64,000 nucleotides of DNA, from positions 21,496 to 85,495 of the forward strand of contig NZ_PNBY01000062.1 of the NCBI RefSeq assembly GCF_005886875.1, in the 5' to 3' direction. Every line of letters starts with the position of its first letter. Positions within the stretch are counted from its first letter, which is position 1. A program made the position numbers and the translations under genes. The notes under the pieces were generated by a model that did no database searches, was not told where the DNA came from, and saw only the letters and a list, made by a program, of their open reading frames with translations. The DNA comes from Pseudoalteromonas aurantia (GTDB lineage Bacteria; Pseudomonadota; Gammaproteobacteria; Enterobacterales; Alteromonadaceae). Below are positions 9,992-19,048 of the stretch, piece by piece.

Positions 9992-11566
9992 ATGAGCAAA
10001 GACATCCATGATTCCCGCATTTTGATTTTAGACTTCGGTTCACAGTACACGCAGCTCATTGCGCGTCGTATTCGTGAAATCGGTGTTTATTGTGAGCTAT
10101 GGGCTTGGGACGTGACCGAAGAGCAGATCCGTGAATTTAATCCGCAAGGTATTATTTTATCAGGTGGTCCAGAGTCAACAACTGAAGATAATAGTCCCAG
10201 AGCACCTGAGTACGTATTTAACGCTGGCGTGCCAGTATTAGGCGTATGTTACGGCATGCAAACAATGGCGATGCAGCTTGGTGGCTTAGTTGAAAGCTCC
10301 GACAAAAAAGAGTTTGGTTATGCCCGTGTTGAGAAAGTGGGTGACTGTAAGTTATTTGATCAAATTCAAGATCACATCGAAGACGGCACTGACTTTTTAG
10401 ATGTGTGGATGAGCCACGGCGATAAAGTGATTTCAATTCCTGATACATTTACGACGACAGCGCGCACCGATACGTGCCCTCATGCGGCGATGTCATGGGA
10501 AGAAAAACGCTTCTATGGTGTGCAATTCCACCCAGAAGTGACACACACGCAGCAAGGCTTACGTTTATTAGAGCGTTTTGCGATCGACATTTGTGGCTGT
10601 GAGAAGCTATGGACGCCAGCACAAATTATTGATGATGCGATTGCGCGCATTAAAGAAAAAGTAGGGGATGACGAAGTTATCCTTGGTTTATCTGGCGGTG
10701 TTGATTCATCAGTTGTTGCGATGCTGATTAACCGTGCTATTGGCGATAAACTTACCTGTGTATTTGTTGATAACGGTTTACTTCGTTTAAACGAAGGTCA
10801 ACAAGTCATGAATATGTTTGGTGATAAGTTTGGTTTGAATATCATCAAAGTAGATGCTGAAGCTCAGTTTTTGAAAGACCTTGAAGGGTTATCAGATCCT
10901 GAAGAAAAACGTAAAGCAATTGGGCATACTTTCATTGATATTTTTGACGAAGAGTCGAAGAAGTTAGTGAATGCTAAATGGTTGGCGCAAGGCACTATTT
11001 ACCCTGACGTGATTGAATCTGCAGCGTCTGCAACAGGTAAAGCGCATGTCATCAAGTCACATCATAACGTAGGTGGCTTGCCAGATGATATGGAAATGGG
11101 GCTTGTCGAGCCATTACGTGAATTGTTTAAAGATGAAGTACGTAAGATTGGTTTAGAGCTTGGCTTACCTTATGACATGCTTTATCGTCATCCATTCCCA
11201 GGGCCTGGTCTAGGTGTACGTGTACTTGGTGAAATCAAGAAAGAGTACTGTGACTTGCTACGTCGTGCAGATGCTATCTTTATTGAAGAACTGCATAAAG
11301 CCGACCTTTACCATAAAGTGTCTCAAGCGTTTACGGTATTCCTACCAGTGAAATCAGTAGGGGTTATGGGTGATGCACGTAAGTATGATTGGGTTGTATC
11401 ATTACGCTGTGTAGAAACCATTGATTTCATGACTGCGCGTTGGTCACACTTACCCTACGACTTCTTAGGGTTAGTATCTAACCGGATCATCAATGAAATT
11501 GATGGTATCTCGCGTGTTGTTTACGATATTTCAGGTAAACCACCAGCAACTATCGAGTGGGAATAA
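9992..11566 (+). CDS. guaA: GMP synthase (glutamine-hydrolysing) GuaA
   Basis: Converts XMP to GMP using ATP and ammonia from glutamine. The class I amidotransferase domain has the nucleophile in GVCYGMQ and the His/Glu pair in QFHPEVTHT. The ATP pyrophosphatase domain carries the P-loop LSGGVDSSV, and the C-terminal dimerisation domain ends in PPATIEWE, the usual terminus. The preferred start is the ATG of [20 protein letters not shown] (525 residues, same as E. coli). An in-frame ATG ten codons upstream at 9962 would add a non-conserved leader. It is downstream of guaB and followed by a strong terminator. Confidence 0.98.
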   Translation: MSKDIHDSRILILDFGSQYTQLIARRIREIGVYCELWAWDVTEEQIREFNPQGIILSGGPESTTEDNSPRAPEYVFNAGVPVLGVCYGMQTMAMQLGGLVESSDKKEFGYARVEKVGDCKLFDQIQDHIEDGTDFLDVWMSHGDKVISIPDTFTTTARTDTCPHAAMSWEEKRFYGVQFHPEVTHTQQGLRLLERFAIDICGCEKLWTPAQIIDDAIARIKEKVGDDEVILGLSGGVDSSVVAMLINRAIGDKLTCVFVDNGLLRLNEGQQVMNMFGDKFGLNIIKVDAEAQFLKDLEGLSDPEEKRKAIGHTFIDIFDEESKKLVNAKWLAQGTIYPDVIESAASATGKAHVIKSHHNVGGLPDDMEMGLVEPLRELFKDEVRKIGLELGLPYDMLYRHPFPGPGLGVRVLGEIKKEYCDLLRRADAIFIEELHKADLYHKVSQAFTVFLPVKSVGVMGDARKYDWVVSLRCVETIDFMTARWSHLPYDFLGLVSNRIINEIDGISRVVYDISGKPPATIEWE

Positions 11567-11597
11567 CCACCTATTAGTGACTTAGTTTACTAATATT

Positions 11598-11630
11598 AAA
11601 GGCGAATATGTTAAATATTCGCCTTTTTGT
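11598..11630 (+). terminator. Rho-independent terminator after guaA
   Basis: GGCGAATAT and ATATTCGCC form a 9-bp stem extended by flanking A/T pairs (loop GTTAA) and end in TTTTTG, 32 bases after the guaA stop. Confidence 0.85.
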
Positions 11631-11671
11631 TTATTTAAAAGGCAGTTGAACGGTGTTTTATAAAATAACGC

Positions 11672-11699
11672 TTTACCTTTTATAAAACATCTCTATAAT
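11672..11699 (+). promoter_or_regulatory. Sigma-70 promoter of tRNA-Trp
   Basis: TTTACC (11672-11677) and TATAAT (11694-11699) with 16-base spacing. The -10 ends 13 bases ahead of the tRNA, giving a very short leader. Confidence 0.55.
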
Positions 11700-11712
11700 T
11701 CGTCGTCATTGC

Positions 11713-11789
11713 AGGGGCGTAGTTCCAATTGGTAGAACAGCGGTCTCCAAAACCGATGGTTGCGGGTTCGAGTCCTGCCGCCCCTGCCA
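11713..11789 (+). tRNA. trpT: tRNA-Trp (anticodon CCA)
   Basis: A 77-base cloverleaf including an encoded CCA end. Acceptor arm AGGGGCG pairs exactly with CGCCCCT, the discriminator base is G, the T-loop reads GTTCGAGTC, and the anticodon loop CTCCAAA puts CCA at 11747-11749. It is close to the E. coli tRNA-Trp sequence. It stands alone between guaA and the holD-like gene. Confidence 0.97.
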
Positions 11790-11854
11790 CTTCCTTTTTT
11801 ACTTCATATTTTATATTCTGTGCAATAATTAGTTTTATAAAATCGTAGGTTTTT

Positions 11855-12124
11855 ATGCACCCATTGCATGCCGATATTTTAGATGTCTCCCCTTTGGTAT
11901 TAAAACACACTCATGTTGCGTCAACCTCAGATCAGGCTAATGCATACATTGAGCTAAGCCAGCAAATGGTTATCGATATCGGATTGGTTAATACACAGCT
12001 TGATTTAAATGTTGTGCAACAAGGATATGATGTGGCGATTAATGGCCAAGGGCTAATATTACCTTCAGGACAATTAAATTCAGAGCAGAAACGCCAATTA
12101 TGGAAACTGTTAAGTGAATCCTAA
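11855..12124 (+). CDS. Small protein upstream of rimI, possible DNA polymerase III psi (HolD)
   Basis: An 89-residue acidic protein that I do not recognise by sequence alone. Its stop overlaps the rimI start by 11 bases, the arrangement of holD-rimI in E. coli and relatives, so psi subunit (clamp-loader link between chi and gamma/tau) is the best guess. The last residues (EQKRQLWKLLSE) recall the RAALWQQI end of E. coli psi. It is much shorter than E. coli psi (137 residues), and the N-terminal chi-binding residues cannot be verified by eye. Confidence 0.45.
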   Translation: MHPLHADILDVSPLVLKHTHVASTSDQANAYIELSQQMVIDIGLVNTQLDLNVVQQGYDVAINGQGLILPSGQLNSEQKRQLWKLLSES

Positions 12125-12581
12125 TATTAAGCACGACATACTTGCTCAGCTACCTGTATGTGAGCTTATGGCAATAGAAACGGCATGCCATGCTTTTCCT
12201 TGGACACAAAAAACGATGGAAGGCTGTTTAGCTGGACGATACTTTAATGGTGCATTGTATGTAGGTGAGCAACTTGCGGGTTTTTATGTGGGTGAGCGAG
12301 CAGGACCCGATAACACCTTAATGGATATTTGTATTGCACCTGAGTTTCAAGGGAATGGGTTAGCGAAAGCCTTGTTACAAGATTTTGTGACGCGTAGTGA
12401 GACAATGTCTGCTGAAAACTTGTTTTTAGAAGTGAGAGCATCAAATAAAGCCGCTATCGGCTTGTATGAGCAAGCTGGGTTTATTGAGTCTGGTATTCGT
12501 AAAAACTACTACCCGAGTAGTGACGGCAAAGAAGACGCGATATTAATGGCATTGGCGCTGTGCTTTATGGGCGGCAGTTAA
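12114..12581 (+). CDS. rimI: Ribosomal protein S18 alanine N-acetyltransferase RimI
   Basis: Acetylates the N-terminal alanine of ribosomal protein S18 with acetyl-CoA. It is a 155-residue GNAT. The acetyl-CoA loop is visible in ICIAPEFQGNGLAKALL, followed by LEVRASNKAAIGLYEQAGF and the RimI-specific end RKNYYPSSDGKEDAILM. The start is a GTG inside the end of the preceding gene, which suggests translational coupling. Confidence 0.93.
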   Translation: MNPNIKHDILAQLPVCELMAIETACHAFPWTQKTMEGCLAGRYFNGALYVGEQLAGFYVGERAGPDNTLMDICIAPEFQGNGLAKALLQDFVTRSETMSAENLFLEVRASNKAAIGLYEQAGFIESGIRKNYYPSSDGKEDAILMALALCFMGGS

Positions 12582-12654
12582 TTACGCGAGTTCTACGGGT
12601 TATACCTACAGCTGCTAATTCATACTTCAAAGCCACTCGGCATTCGATGCGAAG

Positions 12655-15330
12655 TTAGTTCGCAACTTTCAGTGGCTGTTGATTGGTGAGTGTATATTTA
12701 ATTGCTTCAGTCAGGTTTAATAACGCATATTGCCACTGGGCTTTATTATTGGTTCGTAGACTCTGCTCTAAATCATCTGCCGCACTATGTACGTTCATAA
12801 AGCCAAAACATCCAGCACTGCCTTTTAAGCTATGAGCGAGCGCCCTGAGAGATTCCCACTCCTGATTATCGTAGTAAGTTTGTAGCTGAATAAGATAGTC
12901 AGGCAGCTTTTTGATATAGTTTTGGCTGATCTGCATAAACTTTTCACTTTGAAGTAAAGAATCCCATTGCGACTGGCTGGCGCCTTCTATCTGTAAATGT
13001 TCCAGTAAGACCGATCCTAACTCTGTTTTATCAATAGGCTTACCTAGGGTTGCATCACACCCTACTGCGAGATAGGTATCAACATCTTGTTTCATAACAT
13101 TTGCTGTAAGGGCTATAATAGGTCCATCATAAGCCGCATGACGGAGCATTTCGGTGGCTTCTAAGCCGCCCATTACTGGCATTTGCATATCCATTAATAT
13201 CAGTTGGTAATCGTTTACGAGTGCCTTTTCTACAGCTTCAGCACCATTGTTCGCGATATCTGGCGTGATCCCCCATGCTTGTAATAGCAGTGTAACCAAG
13301 ACTTGGTTATCAGTGTTATCTTCTGCCAGCAAGATATGCGCATCTAGATGAGTGTTTGCTAACTCTTCAGAAACATTAGTCTCAGGTAGTGCTGTAGATA
13401 GCTCATAAGCGAGTTTATACTCGCTGTTTTTATAGTTACCAGCGATGCTAATGGTGAATCGGCTTCCAATACCTTGCTCACTATTTACCTCAACATCTCC
13501 GCCCAGCAGTTGTGCCAGGTTTTTTGAAATACATAACCCAAGCCCTGTCCCCCCAAAGCGGCGCGTGGTGGTGCTATCTGCCTGTTCAAAAGGTTTAAAT
13601 ACGCGGTCTATTTCAGCGTCAGACATACCAATGCCAGTGTCTTCTACAACAAACTGAAATTGCTGTAATGTTTCATTGAACGAGACTTTGATCTTAATGC
13701 CACCAAACTCGGTAAACTTCACTGCATTCGTCGCGATGTTTAATAAAATCTGCTTTAAACGGGTAATATCGCTATTCATGGTCCGTGGAAGCGGGAACTG
13801 GTATTCAACAGCAAATGATAAGAGCTTTTCTTGTGCCATAGGCGCTATGATTGAATTAATATCATCTAGCAGGGGCTGTAGTTTTAATTCATTTTTTTCG
13901 ACGGCCAGCTTTTCGGCTTCGATTTTTGATAGGTCTAGAATGTTGTTGATGAGTTCTAATAGGTGCTTTGAATTGCGCAGCACAGTATCTAAGTGGTGGC
14001 GCGTACCTTGTGCATCAGGGTTGTGCAACAGTTGCTCTGTAAAACCCATGATTGCTGTAAGTGGCGTGCGTATTTCATGGCTCATATTTGCCAAAAAGCG
14101 GCTTTTCAATTCATTGGCTTGCTTTGCTTGCGTGATAGCGATACCCAGTTGCTTATTCATTTCTTCTAGAGCTCGGGTTCGGTTGTCTACCTTTTCTTCT
14201 AAGTGATGTTTATACTCTTCTAACTCCCCCTGAAAGTCTCTTATTTGCTTAACCATGTGATTGAAGTCATGAAATAACGTGCCTACTTCATCATTACCTT
14301 GTGTGGGGAGATACACGGATAAATCACCATCACCGACTCTATGACTCGCTTCACCCAATAACTCTATCGGGTTTAATAGTAAGTTGCGCACGACGATAAA
14401 GATTAAAATGGGCAATATAATGACTGACAAAATCACAATCAGCGCAGTGATCAGGCTAATGGCTTTACCTGAGTGATATAACAAAGACTTAGGGATTGCT
14501 GATAAATAATAATAACCGCCACTGAGCTGGACAGCGTAGAGCATCCGCTCGATATTATCTATACTATTGAGGTTAATCGCGTTCAGCGTGCCTTTGTCTG
14601 CTACATCATGAATTTGCTCTATTTCATCTGGCGATAGGTAGCTACCAAAAAGTTGCTTGTCTGAGCTAAATAAAATCTCACCACCATCGGTCACTAATAA
14701 GTTTAGGGTATTATCGTAGGCAGCTTCAAAAATGCTGGAGTTAATAATAGAAGGGTCAACTTTAACGATGATATAGCCTTGTTGATTAGGTTGTCTAAGT
14801 TGTAGGTTTACCCCATAAATACGTTGCACAAAATATAAGTGCGTTGTGCCTTTTTCCGTAGCAACCATAAACTGTTGCTGTCTTAAATTGTTGTTGATCA
14901 TTTGACTATAAAATGGGTAATTCTGCGGTGCTTTATTTAAATTATTGGCGTGATAGGCCTGGCTTTTACCTGCAGGGTCAACCAAGTTAATACTTAAAAT
15001 GTCAGGGTAAGCCTCACTGTAACTGGCAAATACATCAACAAGGGCACTGAGTCGGGACGTACTTGATACTTCATAAAAGCTATTGTGATTCAGAAAGTCC
15101 ATTAATACGGGGGAATTTGATAGTAGCTTTGTCGTAGACTGGTATATTTCAATGTAGTTAAACATTTTTTGCTGTTGTTGTTCAACAAAGCGGCTAACGG
15201 TGAGCTTGGCCTGCTTTTGAGTTGAACTCGTTACATTAGTGAGGGTAAAACCACCAAGAAACAACAAGGGCAATATCACCAAGGGAGTGATATACCATAA
15301 TAACTTAATACTCAACTTACTTGTTTTCAT
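12655..15330 (-). CDS. Hybrid sensor histidine kinase with REC and Hpt domains
   Basis: A membrane sensor that passes phosphate through an internal relay. Numbering from an upstream ATG at 15375, the domains are: TM near 25-46; a periplasmic double-Cache-like sensor to about 305; TM 308-330; HAMP to about 383; coiled coil; HisKA with phospho-His433 (MSHEIRTPLT); HATPase with N550, DTGIGM and FGGTGLGL boxes; receiver with phospho-acceptor Asp729 (LILMDMQMPVMGG) and Lys779; and Hpt with His848 (LAHSLKGSAG). I prefer the ATG at 15330 (MKTSKLSIKLL), which gives a normal N-in leader, but neither start has a strong ribosome site. No partner response regulator is adjacent. The signal sensed is unknown. 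Confidence 0.92.
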   Translation of the reverse strand: MKTSKLSIKLLWYITPLVILPLLFLGGFTLTNVTSSTQKQAKLTVSRFVEQQQQKMFNYIEIYQSTTKLLSNSPVLMDFLNHNSFYEVSSTSRLSALVDVFASYSEAYPDILSINLVDPAGKSQAYHANNLNKAPQNYPFYSQMINNNLRQQQFMVATEKGTTHLYFVQRIYGVNLQLRQPNQQGYIIVKVDPSIINSSIFEAAYDNTLNLLVTDGGEILFSSDKQLFGSYLSPDEIEQIHDVADKGTLNAINLNSIDNIERMLYAVQLSGGYYYLSAIPKSLLYHSGKAISLITALIVILSVIILPILIFIVVRNLLLNPIELLGEASHRVGDGDLSVYLPTQGNDEVGTLFHDFNHMVKQIRDFQGELEEYKHHLEEKVDNRTRALEEMNKQLGIAITQAKQANELKSRFLANMSHEIRTPLTAIMGFTEQLLHNPDAQGTRHHLDTVLRNSKHLLELINNILDLSKIEAEKLAVEKNELKLQPLLDDINSIIAPMAQEKLLSFAVEYQFPLPRTMNSDITRLKQILLNIATNAVKFTEFGGIKIKVSFNETLQQFQFVVEDTGIGMSDAEIDRVFKPFEQADSTTTRRFGGTGLGLCISKNLAQLLGGDVEVNSEQGIGSRFTISIAGNYKNSEYKLAYELSTALPETNVSEELANTHLDAHILLAEDNTDNQVLVTLLLQAWGITPDIANNGAEAVEKALVNDYQLILMDMQMPVMGGLEATEMLRHAAYDGPIIALTANVMKQDVDTYLAVGCDATLGKPIDKTELGSVLLEHLQIEGASQSQWDSLLQSEKFMQISQNYIKKLPDYLIQLQTYYDNQEWESLRALAHSLKGSAGCFGFMNVHSAADDLEQSLRTNNKAQWQYALLNLTEAIKYTLTNQQPLKVAN

Positions 15331-15602
15331 GGTGTTACATAGATATCCATATGATTGATCAGTATCAGAGATCATGATTGGTTTTCGACACTCTAATCCT
15401 AAGCCAATGCAGCATGTTTCACAAGAAAACGCGTTAGAGTAAGGTTAAATTGGTGTCTATTTTATGACGTTTCTATGAGAACAGTGGTATGTATATCAAG
15501 AGTATTAAATTAATAGCTTGCTATGGTATAACTTAAGCCCGTTATATCATATTGAGATGATAGCGCTTTGAGTTGGGGAAAAGAACTAAAACAGTAAAAG
15601 AA

Positions 15603-15790
15603 TGTGCCCCAGCGGCGCGGATGCTGATATCAGCCCTTGAACCCTAAGGTTCAAGGCGGAACGCAACAGCTTACCGTAGGCTTCTCGGTACATGCCGAGC
15701 TTGCACAATAGTAAGCAAACTACGTCCCTAAATAAAGTTTATCGGCTCAGGGACTTAATCTGCTGTCCAACGCGCTAGGGAACCTAAACA
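15603..15790 (-). ncRNA. ssrS: 6S RNA
   Basis: On the minus strand this stretch has the 6S layout. A closing stem pairs CCCTAGCGCG near the 5' end with CGCGCCGCTGGGG near the 3' end. GTCCCTGAGCCGATAAA follows near the 5' side, as in E. coli (GTCCCCTGAGCCGATATT). The diagnostic 3'-side hairpin CCTTGAACCTTAGGGTTCAA is present. Length of about 185 nt matches. 6S RNA binds sigma-70 RNA polymerase and represses promoters in stationary phase. Position next to ygfB and opposite in strand also agrees with E. coli. Exact ends are estimated to within about ten bases. Confidence 0.88.
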
Positions 15791-15980
15791 GTATATAAAA
15801 CATCTGCAATAGTAGAAACAATAAATATAAAATACTTATTCGTTTGCTGTTAATTTAGGCTGTGTCGCTAGTTTAGTAAACGGTGCGTTTGATTTTTAAG
15901 CTAGCACATACAATTGCTTGGAGTTGCTATACTTCGAGTGGTAGCATTAACCCACTAAATTGTGAGTGTAAGAAATACTG
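15791..15980. other. Spacer between 6S RNA and ygfB
   Basis: It must carry the divergent promoters of ssrS and ygfB. In E. coli zapA lies here; no coding stretch for zapA is present. The other side of 6S (15331-15602) shows no gene or clear element either. Confidence 0.5.
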
Positions 15981-16544
15981 ATGAGCGAATTAAAAGATTA
16001 TACCCAAGCCCAATTGGTGCTAGAAAAAAACGACATATATGTAGCCCCTGCTGAAGTACATGGTGCCATCAGTGGTTTATTGGCTTGCGGACTGAAGATA
16101 GAGGCAAAAGAATACTTAGGTTTACTGAGTGATGTGTTCAATGAAGGGCAAAACTTTAGTGAAGAGTTAAAGCAGTTCTTTGCCGATATGTATAAACATG
16201 TCATTGAGCATTTTAATGAAAGTGAATTTCAGTTTGACCTTTTTCTCCCTAGTGAAGATGAGTCATTGCTAGATCAAGCCAATGCACTGGTTGCTTGGGT
16301 GTCTGGTTTTTTACTTGGTTTTGGCTTGAAGCAAAAAGATTATGGCAAGTTGTCGGCTGACGTAAAAGAAGTGATCAGTGACTTCACTGAGATCACTAAG
16401 CTTGATACGCAGTTTGATGACAGTGAAGAAGATCAGCAAGCTTTACATGAAATTGTCGAGTATATTCGGGTCTCTGCTTTGTTATGTTTTGCAGAGATGG
16501 GAAAAGAACCTGACGCCAGCGTAACTCCAAAGACACTACACTAA
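15981..16544 (+). CDS. ygfB: UPF0149 family protein YgfB
   Basis: A 187-residue acidic, mostly helical YecA/YgfB-family protein. Family segments visible are the N-terminal AEVHGAISGLLACG and the central ALVAWVSGFLLGFGL, plus the C-terminal EYIRVSALLCFAEMG. The biochemical role of the family is poorly defined. Its stop overlaps the pepP ATG (TAATG), so it heads the ygfB-pepP-ubiH-ubiI operon as in E. coli. Confidence 0.92.
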   Translation: MSELKDYTQAQLVLEKNDIYVAPAEVHGAISGLLACGLKIEAKEYLGLLSDVFNEGQNFSEELKQFFADMYKHVIEHFNESEFQFDLFLPSEDESLLDQANALVAWVSGFLLGFGLKQKDYGKLSADVKEVISDFTEITKLDTQFDDSEEDQQALHEIVEYIRVSALLCFAEMGKEPDASVTPKTLH

Positions 16545-17854
16545 TGATCACAATACAAGAATTCTTAGAACGCCGTACCCGAGTACTGGCACAATTAGAT
16601 AATGACTCAGTAGCGATTATTCCAGCCGCTGTTGAATTAACGCGAAGCCGAGATACAGAATACGCATTTCGACAAGATAGCGACTTTTTTTACTTAACGG
16701 GCTTCAACGAGCCTGATGCCGTATTGGTGTTAAGTAAGGATAAACAGGGCAAAGGGGTAAGTAGCTTATTTTGCCGAAACAAAGACAAAGTTGCTGAAAT
16801 TTGGCATGGTCGAAGAATGGGCTTTGAGCGCGCAAAAACAAACTTGCTGCTTGATGAGACTTACCCATTAAGCGAGCTCGATGAAGAGTTACTCCACTTA
16901 GTAAATGGTCATCGGGTATTGTATTTTGGTCAAGGTACCTATGCGGCGTTTGACGATAAAATATGGTCTTTGATGAACACACTCCGTGGCGCGCCTAAAA
17001 AAGGCTATCGAGCACCTGAGATCATCAAAGATATCCGCCCGATATTGCATGAAATGCGCTTATTTAAATCGGAAGCTGAAATTGCCGTGATGCGTAAAGC
17101 GGCACAAATTAGTTGCGATGCGCATAAGCGTGCGATGCGTTTTGCATCAGCTGAGGCGACTGAATATCAATTGGAGGCGGAAATCCATCATCATTATGCG
17201 ATGAATGGCGCACGTCATCCTGCATATGGCACCATTGTTGGTTCGGGTAATAACGCCAATATTTTACATTACACAGAAAATAGCGATGACTTGCACAATG
17301 GTGATCTAGTGCTTATTGATTCAGGTTGCGAGCTAGAAGGGTATGCCGCTGATATTACCAGAACGTTCCCTGTGTCTGGTCGATTTAGTGAACCACAAAA
17401 AGTCCTGTATGAACTGGTATTAGCGGCGCAAGAAGCGGCATTTAAACACGTCAAACCTGGTGGTACTTTAGTCAAAGCAAACCTAGCAGCGATGAAAGTA
17501 ATGACCCAAGGTTTGATCGACCTTGAAATTTTAGCGGGTGATTTAGATACACTGGTTGATAAGCAGGCATGCAAAGCTTTTTATATGCATGGCTTAGGTC
17601 ATTGGTTGGGGCTTGATGTACATGATGTGGGTGAATATAAGCAGGATGAAGCAGACCGAGCTTTTGAGCCAGGTATGGTTCTGACTATTGAGCCAGGGTT
17701 GTATTTCGATGAAGATGCTGAAATTCCTGAGCAATTTAAAGGCATTGGCATTCGTATTGAAGATGACTTATTGGTTACTGGCGATGGCTTTGAAAACTTA
17801 ACTGCCGATGTCCCAAAATCAATTATTGAAATAGAAGCCCTCATGCAACAGTAG
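16544..17854 (+). CDS. pepP: Xaa-Pro aminopeptidase PepP
   Basis: A cytosolic metallopeptidase (M24B) that removes N-terminal residues preceding proline. The 436-residue length is typical. The N-terminal creatinase-like domain covers about residues 1-170. The pita-bread domain holds all five metal ligands in their usual contexts: the two aspartates in IDSGCELEGYAADITRTFP, the histidine in HGLGHWLGLDVHD, and glutamates in TIEPGLYF and GIRIEDD. Translation is probably coupled to ygfB through the one-base overlap. Confidence 0.97.
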   Translation: MITIQEFLERRTRVLAQLDNDSVAIIPAAVELTRSRDTEYAFRQDSDFFYLTGFNEPDAVLVLSKDKQGKGVSSLFCRNKDKVAEIWHGRRMGFERAKTNLLLDETYPLSELDEELLHLVNGHRVLYFGQGTYAAFDDKIWSLMNTLRGAPKKGYRAPEIIKDIRPILHEMRLFKSEAEIAVMRKAAQISCDAHKRAMRFASAEATEYQLEAEIHHHYAMNGARHPAYGTIVGSGNNANILHYTENSDDLHNGDLVLIDSGCELEGYAADITRTFPVSGRFSEPQKVLYELVLAAQEAAFKHVKPGGTLVKANLAAMKVMTQGLIDLEILAGDLDTLVDKQACKAFYMHGLGHWLGLDVHDVGEYKQDEADRAFEPGMVLTIEPGLYFDEDAEIPEQFKGIGIRIEDDLLVTGDGFENLTADVPKSIIEIEALMQQ

Positions 17855-17863
17855 GAGAGTCGG

Positions 17864-19048
17864 TTGCAACAGTTTGATGTATTAATTGTCGGTGGCGGTA
17901 TGGCGGGGGCCACCGCTGCCTTGGCAATCAAAAAACAGTGTCCCACTTACCAAATTGCTATGATTGAAGCGTTTGCTTTAAATGAGCATGCTCATCCAAG
18001 TTTTGATGATCGCAGCATTGCACTCGCACAACAGTCGGCGTCATATTTGATGAAGCTCGGGTTATTTAATCCTCAATGGTCTTTTACACAGGCAATTCAC
18101 CAAGTACATGTATCTGATAGAGGCCATTTTGGAAAAACTGATATAGATCATCAGGATTATAACTGTGATGCGTTAGGCTATGTGGTAGAGGTTAATCAAT
18201 ATGGGCACGAGCTACACCAACAACTGAAAAAGTCGGATATTACATTATTTTGCCCAACGACGGTGTGCGCACTCGAACAGCAATCGGAGCAGATCACGCT
18301 GACACTCTCTACTGATGAGGTATTGGTTGGTAAGTTATTGGTTGTGGCTGATGGGGCTAAATCCCCTACTCGCGAGCTATTAAAATTGGGCTTTGAAAGT
18401 ACGCAGTATGAACAAGGTGCATTAATTGCAAACATTGAAGTAGCGGGGGGTCACAGTGGTCAAGCGTTTGAACGGTTTACCGAACATGGACCAATGGCTT
18501 TATTGCCGATGAGCCAAAACCGCTACTCACTCGTATGGTGTATGGAGAATAATCAGCTGCACGAGTATCAAAATATGAAAAGTGAGCAGTTTGTTGAAGC
18601 ACTGCAAACAGCCTTTGGCTTTCGAGCTGGATTATTTACTCAAGTAGGAAGCAGAACATCGTATCCATTGGTACTTGGCAAAGTAGAGCAGTTAGCACAT
18701 CATCGCTGCGTTATTATTGGGAATGCAGCACATGCCATTCACCCTATTGCGGGCCAAGGCTTTAATTTAGGTGTACGAGATATTCAGCAGCTGGTGTCAA
18801 TAATGACATGCGGACCACTCGACAGATTGGGCGATTTCTCTTTTACTCGAGCATATGCAAAAGCCCAAGAGGCAGACATAAAGCAGGTGATGACATTAAC
18901 GGATACCTTAGTTCGGCTATTTTCAAATAGCTCGCGTATGTTTGCTTTGGGGCGCAGCTGTGGTTTGCTGGCAATGGCGTTATCAACGCGGTTAAAAAGT
19001 CCATTGGCAAAACAATTGATGGGTCATGTGAACAAAGGAAGTAAGTAA
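17864..19048 (+). CDS. ubiH: 2-octaprenyl-6-methoxyphenol hydroxylase UbiH
   Basis: A class A flavin monooxygenase of ubiquinone synthesis, acting on the membrane-bound quinone precursor. The Rossmann motif is VGGGMAGATAALAI at the N-terminus, the DG motif is VVADGAKSPTREL, and the ribose-binding motif is IIGNAAHAIHPIAGQGFNLG (GN in place of GD, as in E. coli UbiH). The start is a TTG nine bases after pepP, preceded by AGGAGAG, a strong ribosome site. Its stop overlaps the next ATG by one base. Confidence 0.93.
   Translation: MQQFDVLIVGGGMAGATAALAIKKQCPTYQIAMIEAFALNEHAHPSFDDRSIALAQQSASYLMKLGLFNPQWSFTQAIHQVHVSDRGHFGKTDIDHQDYNCDALGYVVEVNQYGHELHQQLKKSDITLFCPTTVCALEQQSEQITLTLSTDEVLVGKLLVVADGAKSPTRELLKLGFESTQYEQGALIANIEVAGGHSGQAFERFTEHGPMALLPMSQNRYSLVWCMENNQLHEYQNMKSEQFVEALQTAFGFRAGLFTQVGSRTSYPLVLGKVEQLAHHRCVIIGNAAHAIHPIAGQGFNLGVRDIQQLVSIMTCGPLDRLGDFSFTRAYAKAQEADIKQVMTLTDTLVRLFSNSSRMFALGRSCGLLAMALSTRLKSPLAKQLMGHVNKGSK

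Noticed and set aside
18680..18760. Mutated GD motif in UbiH as a sign of inactivity
   Set aside because: E. coli UbiH also has GN at this place, so this is normal.
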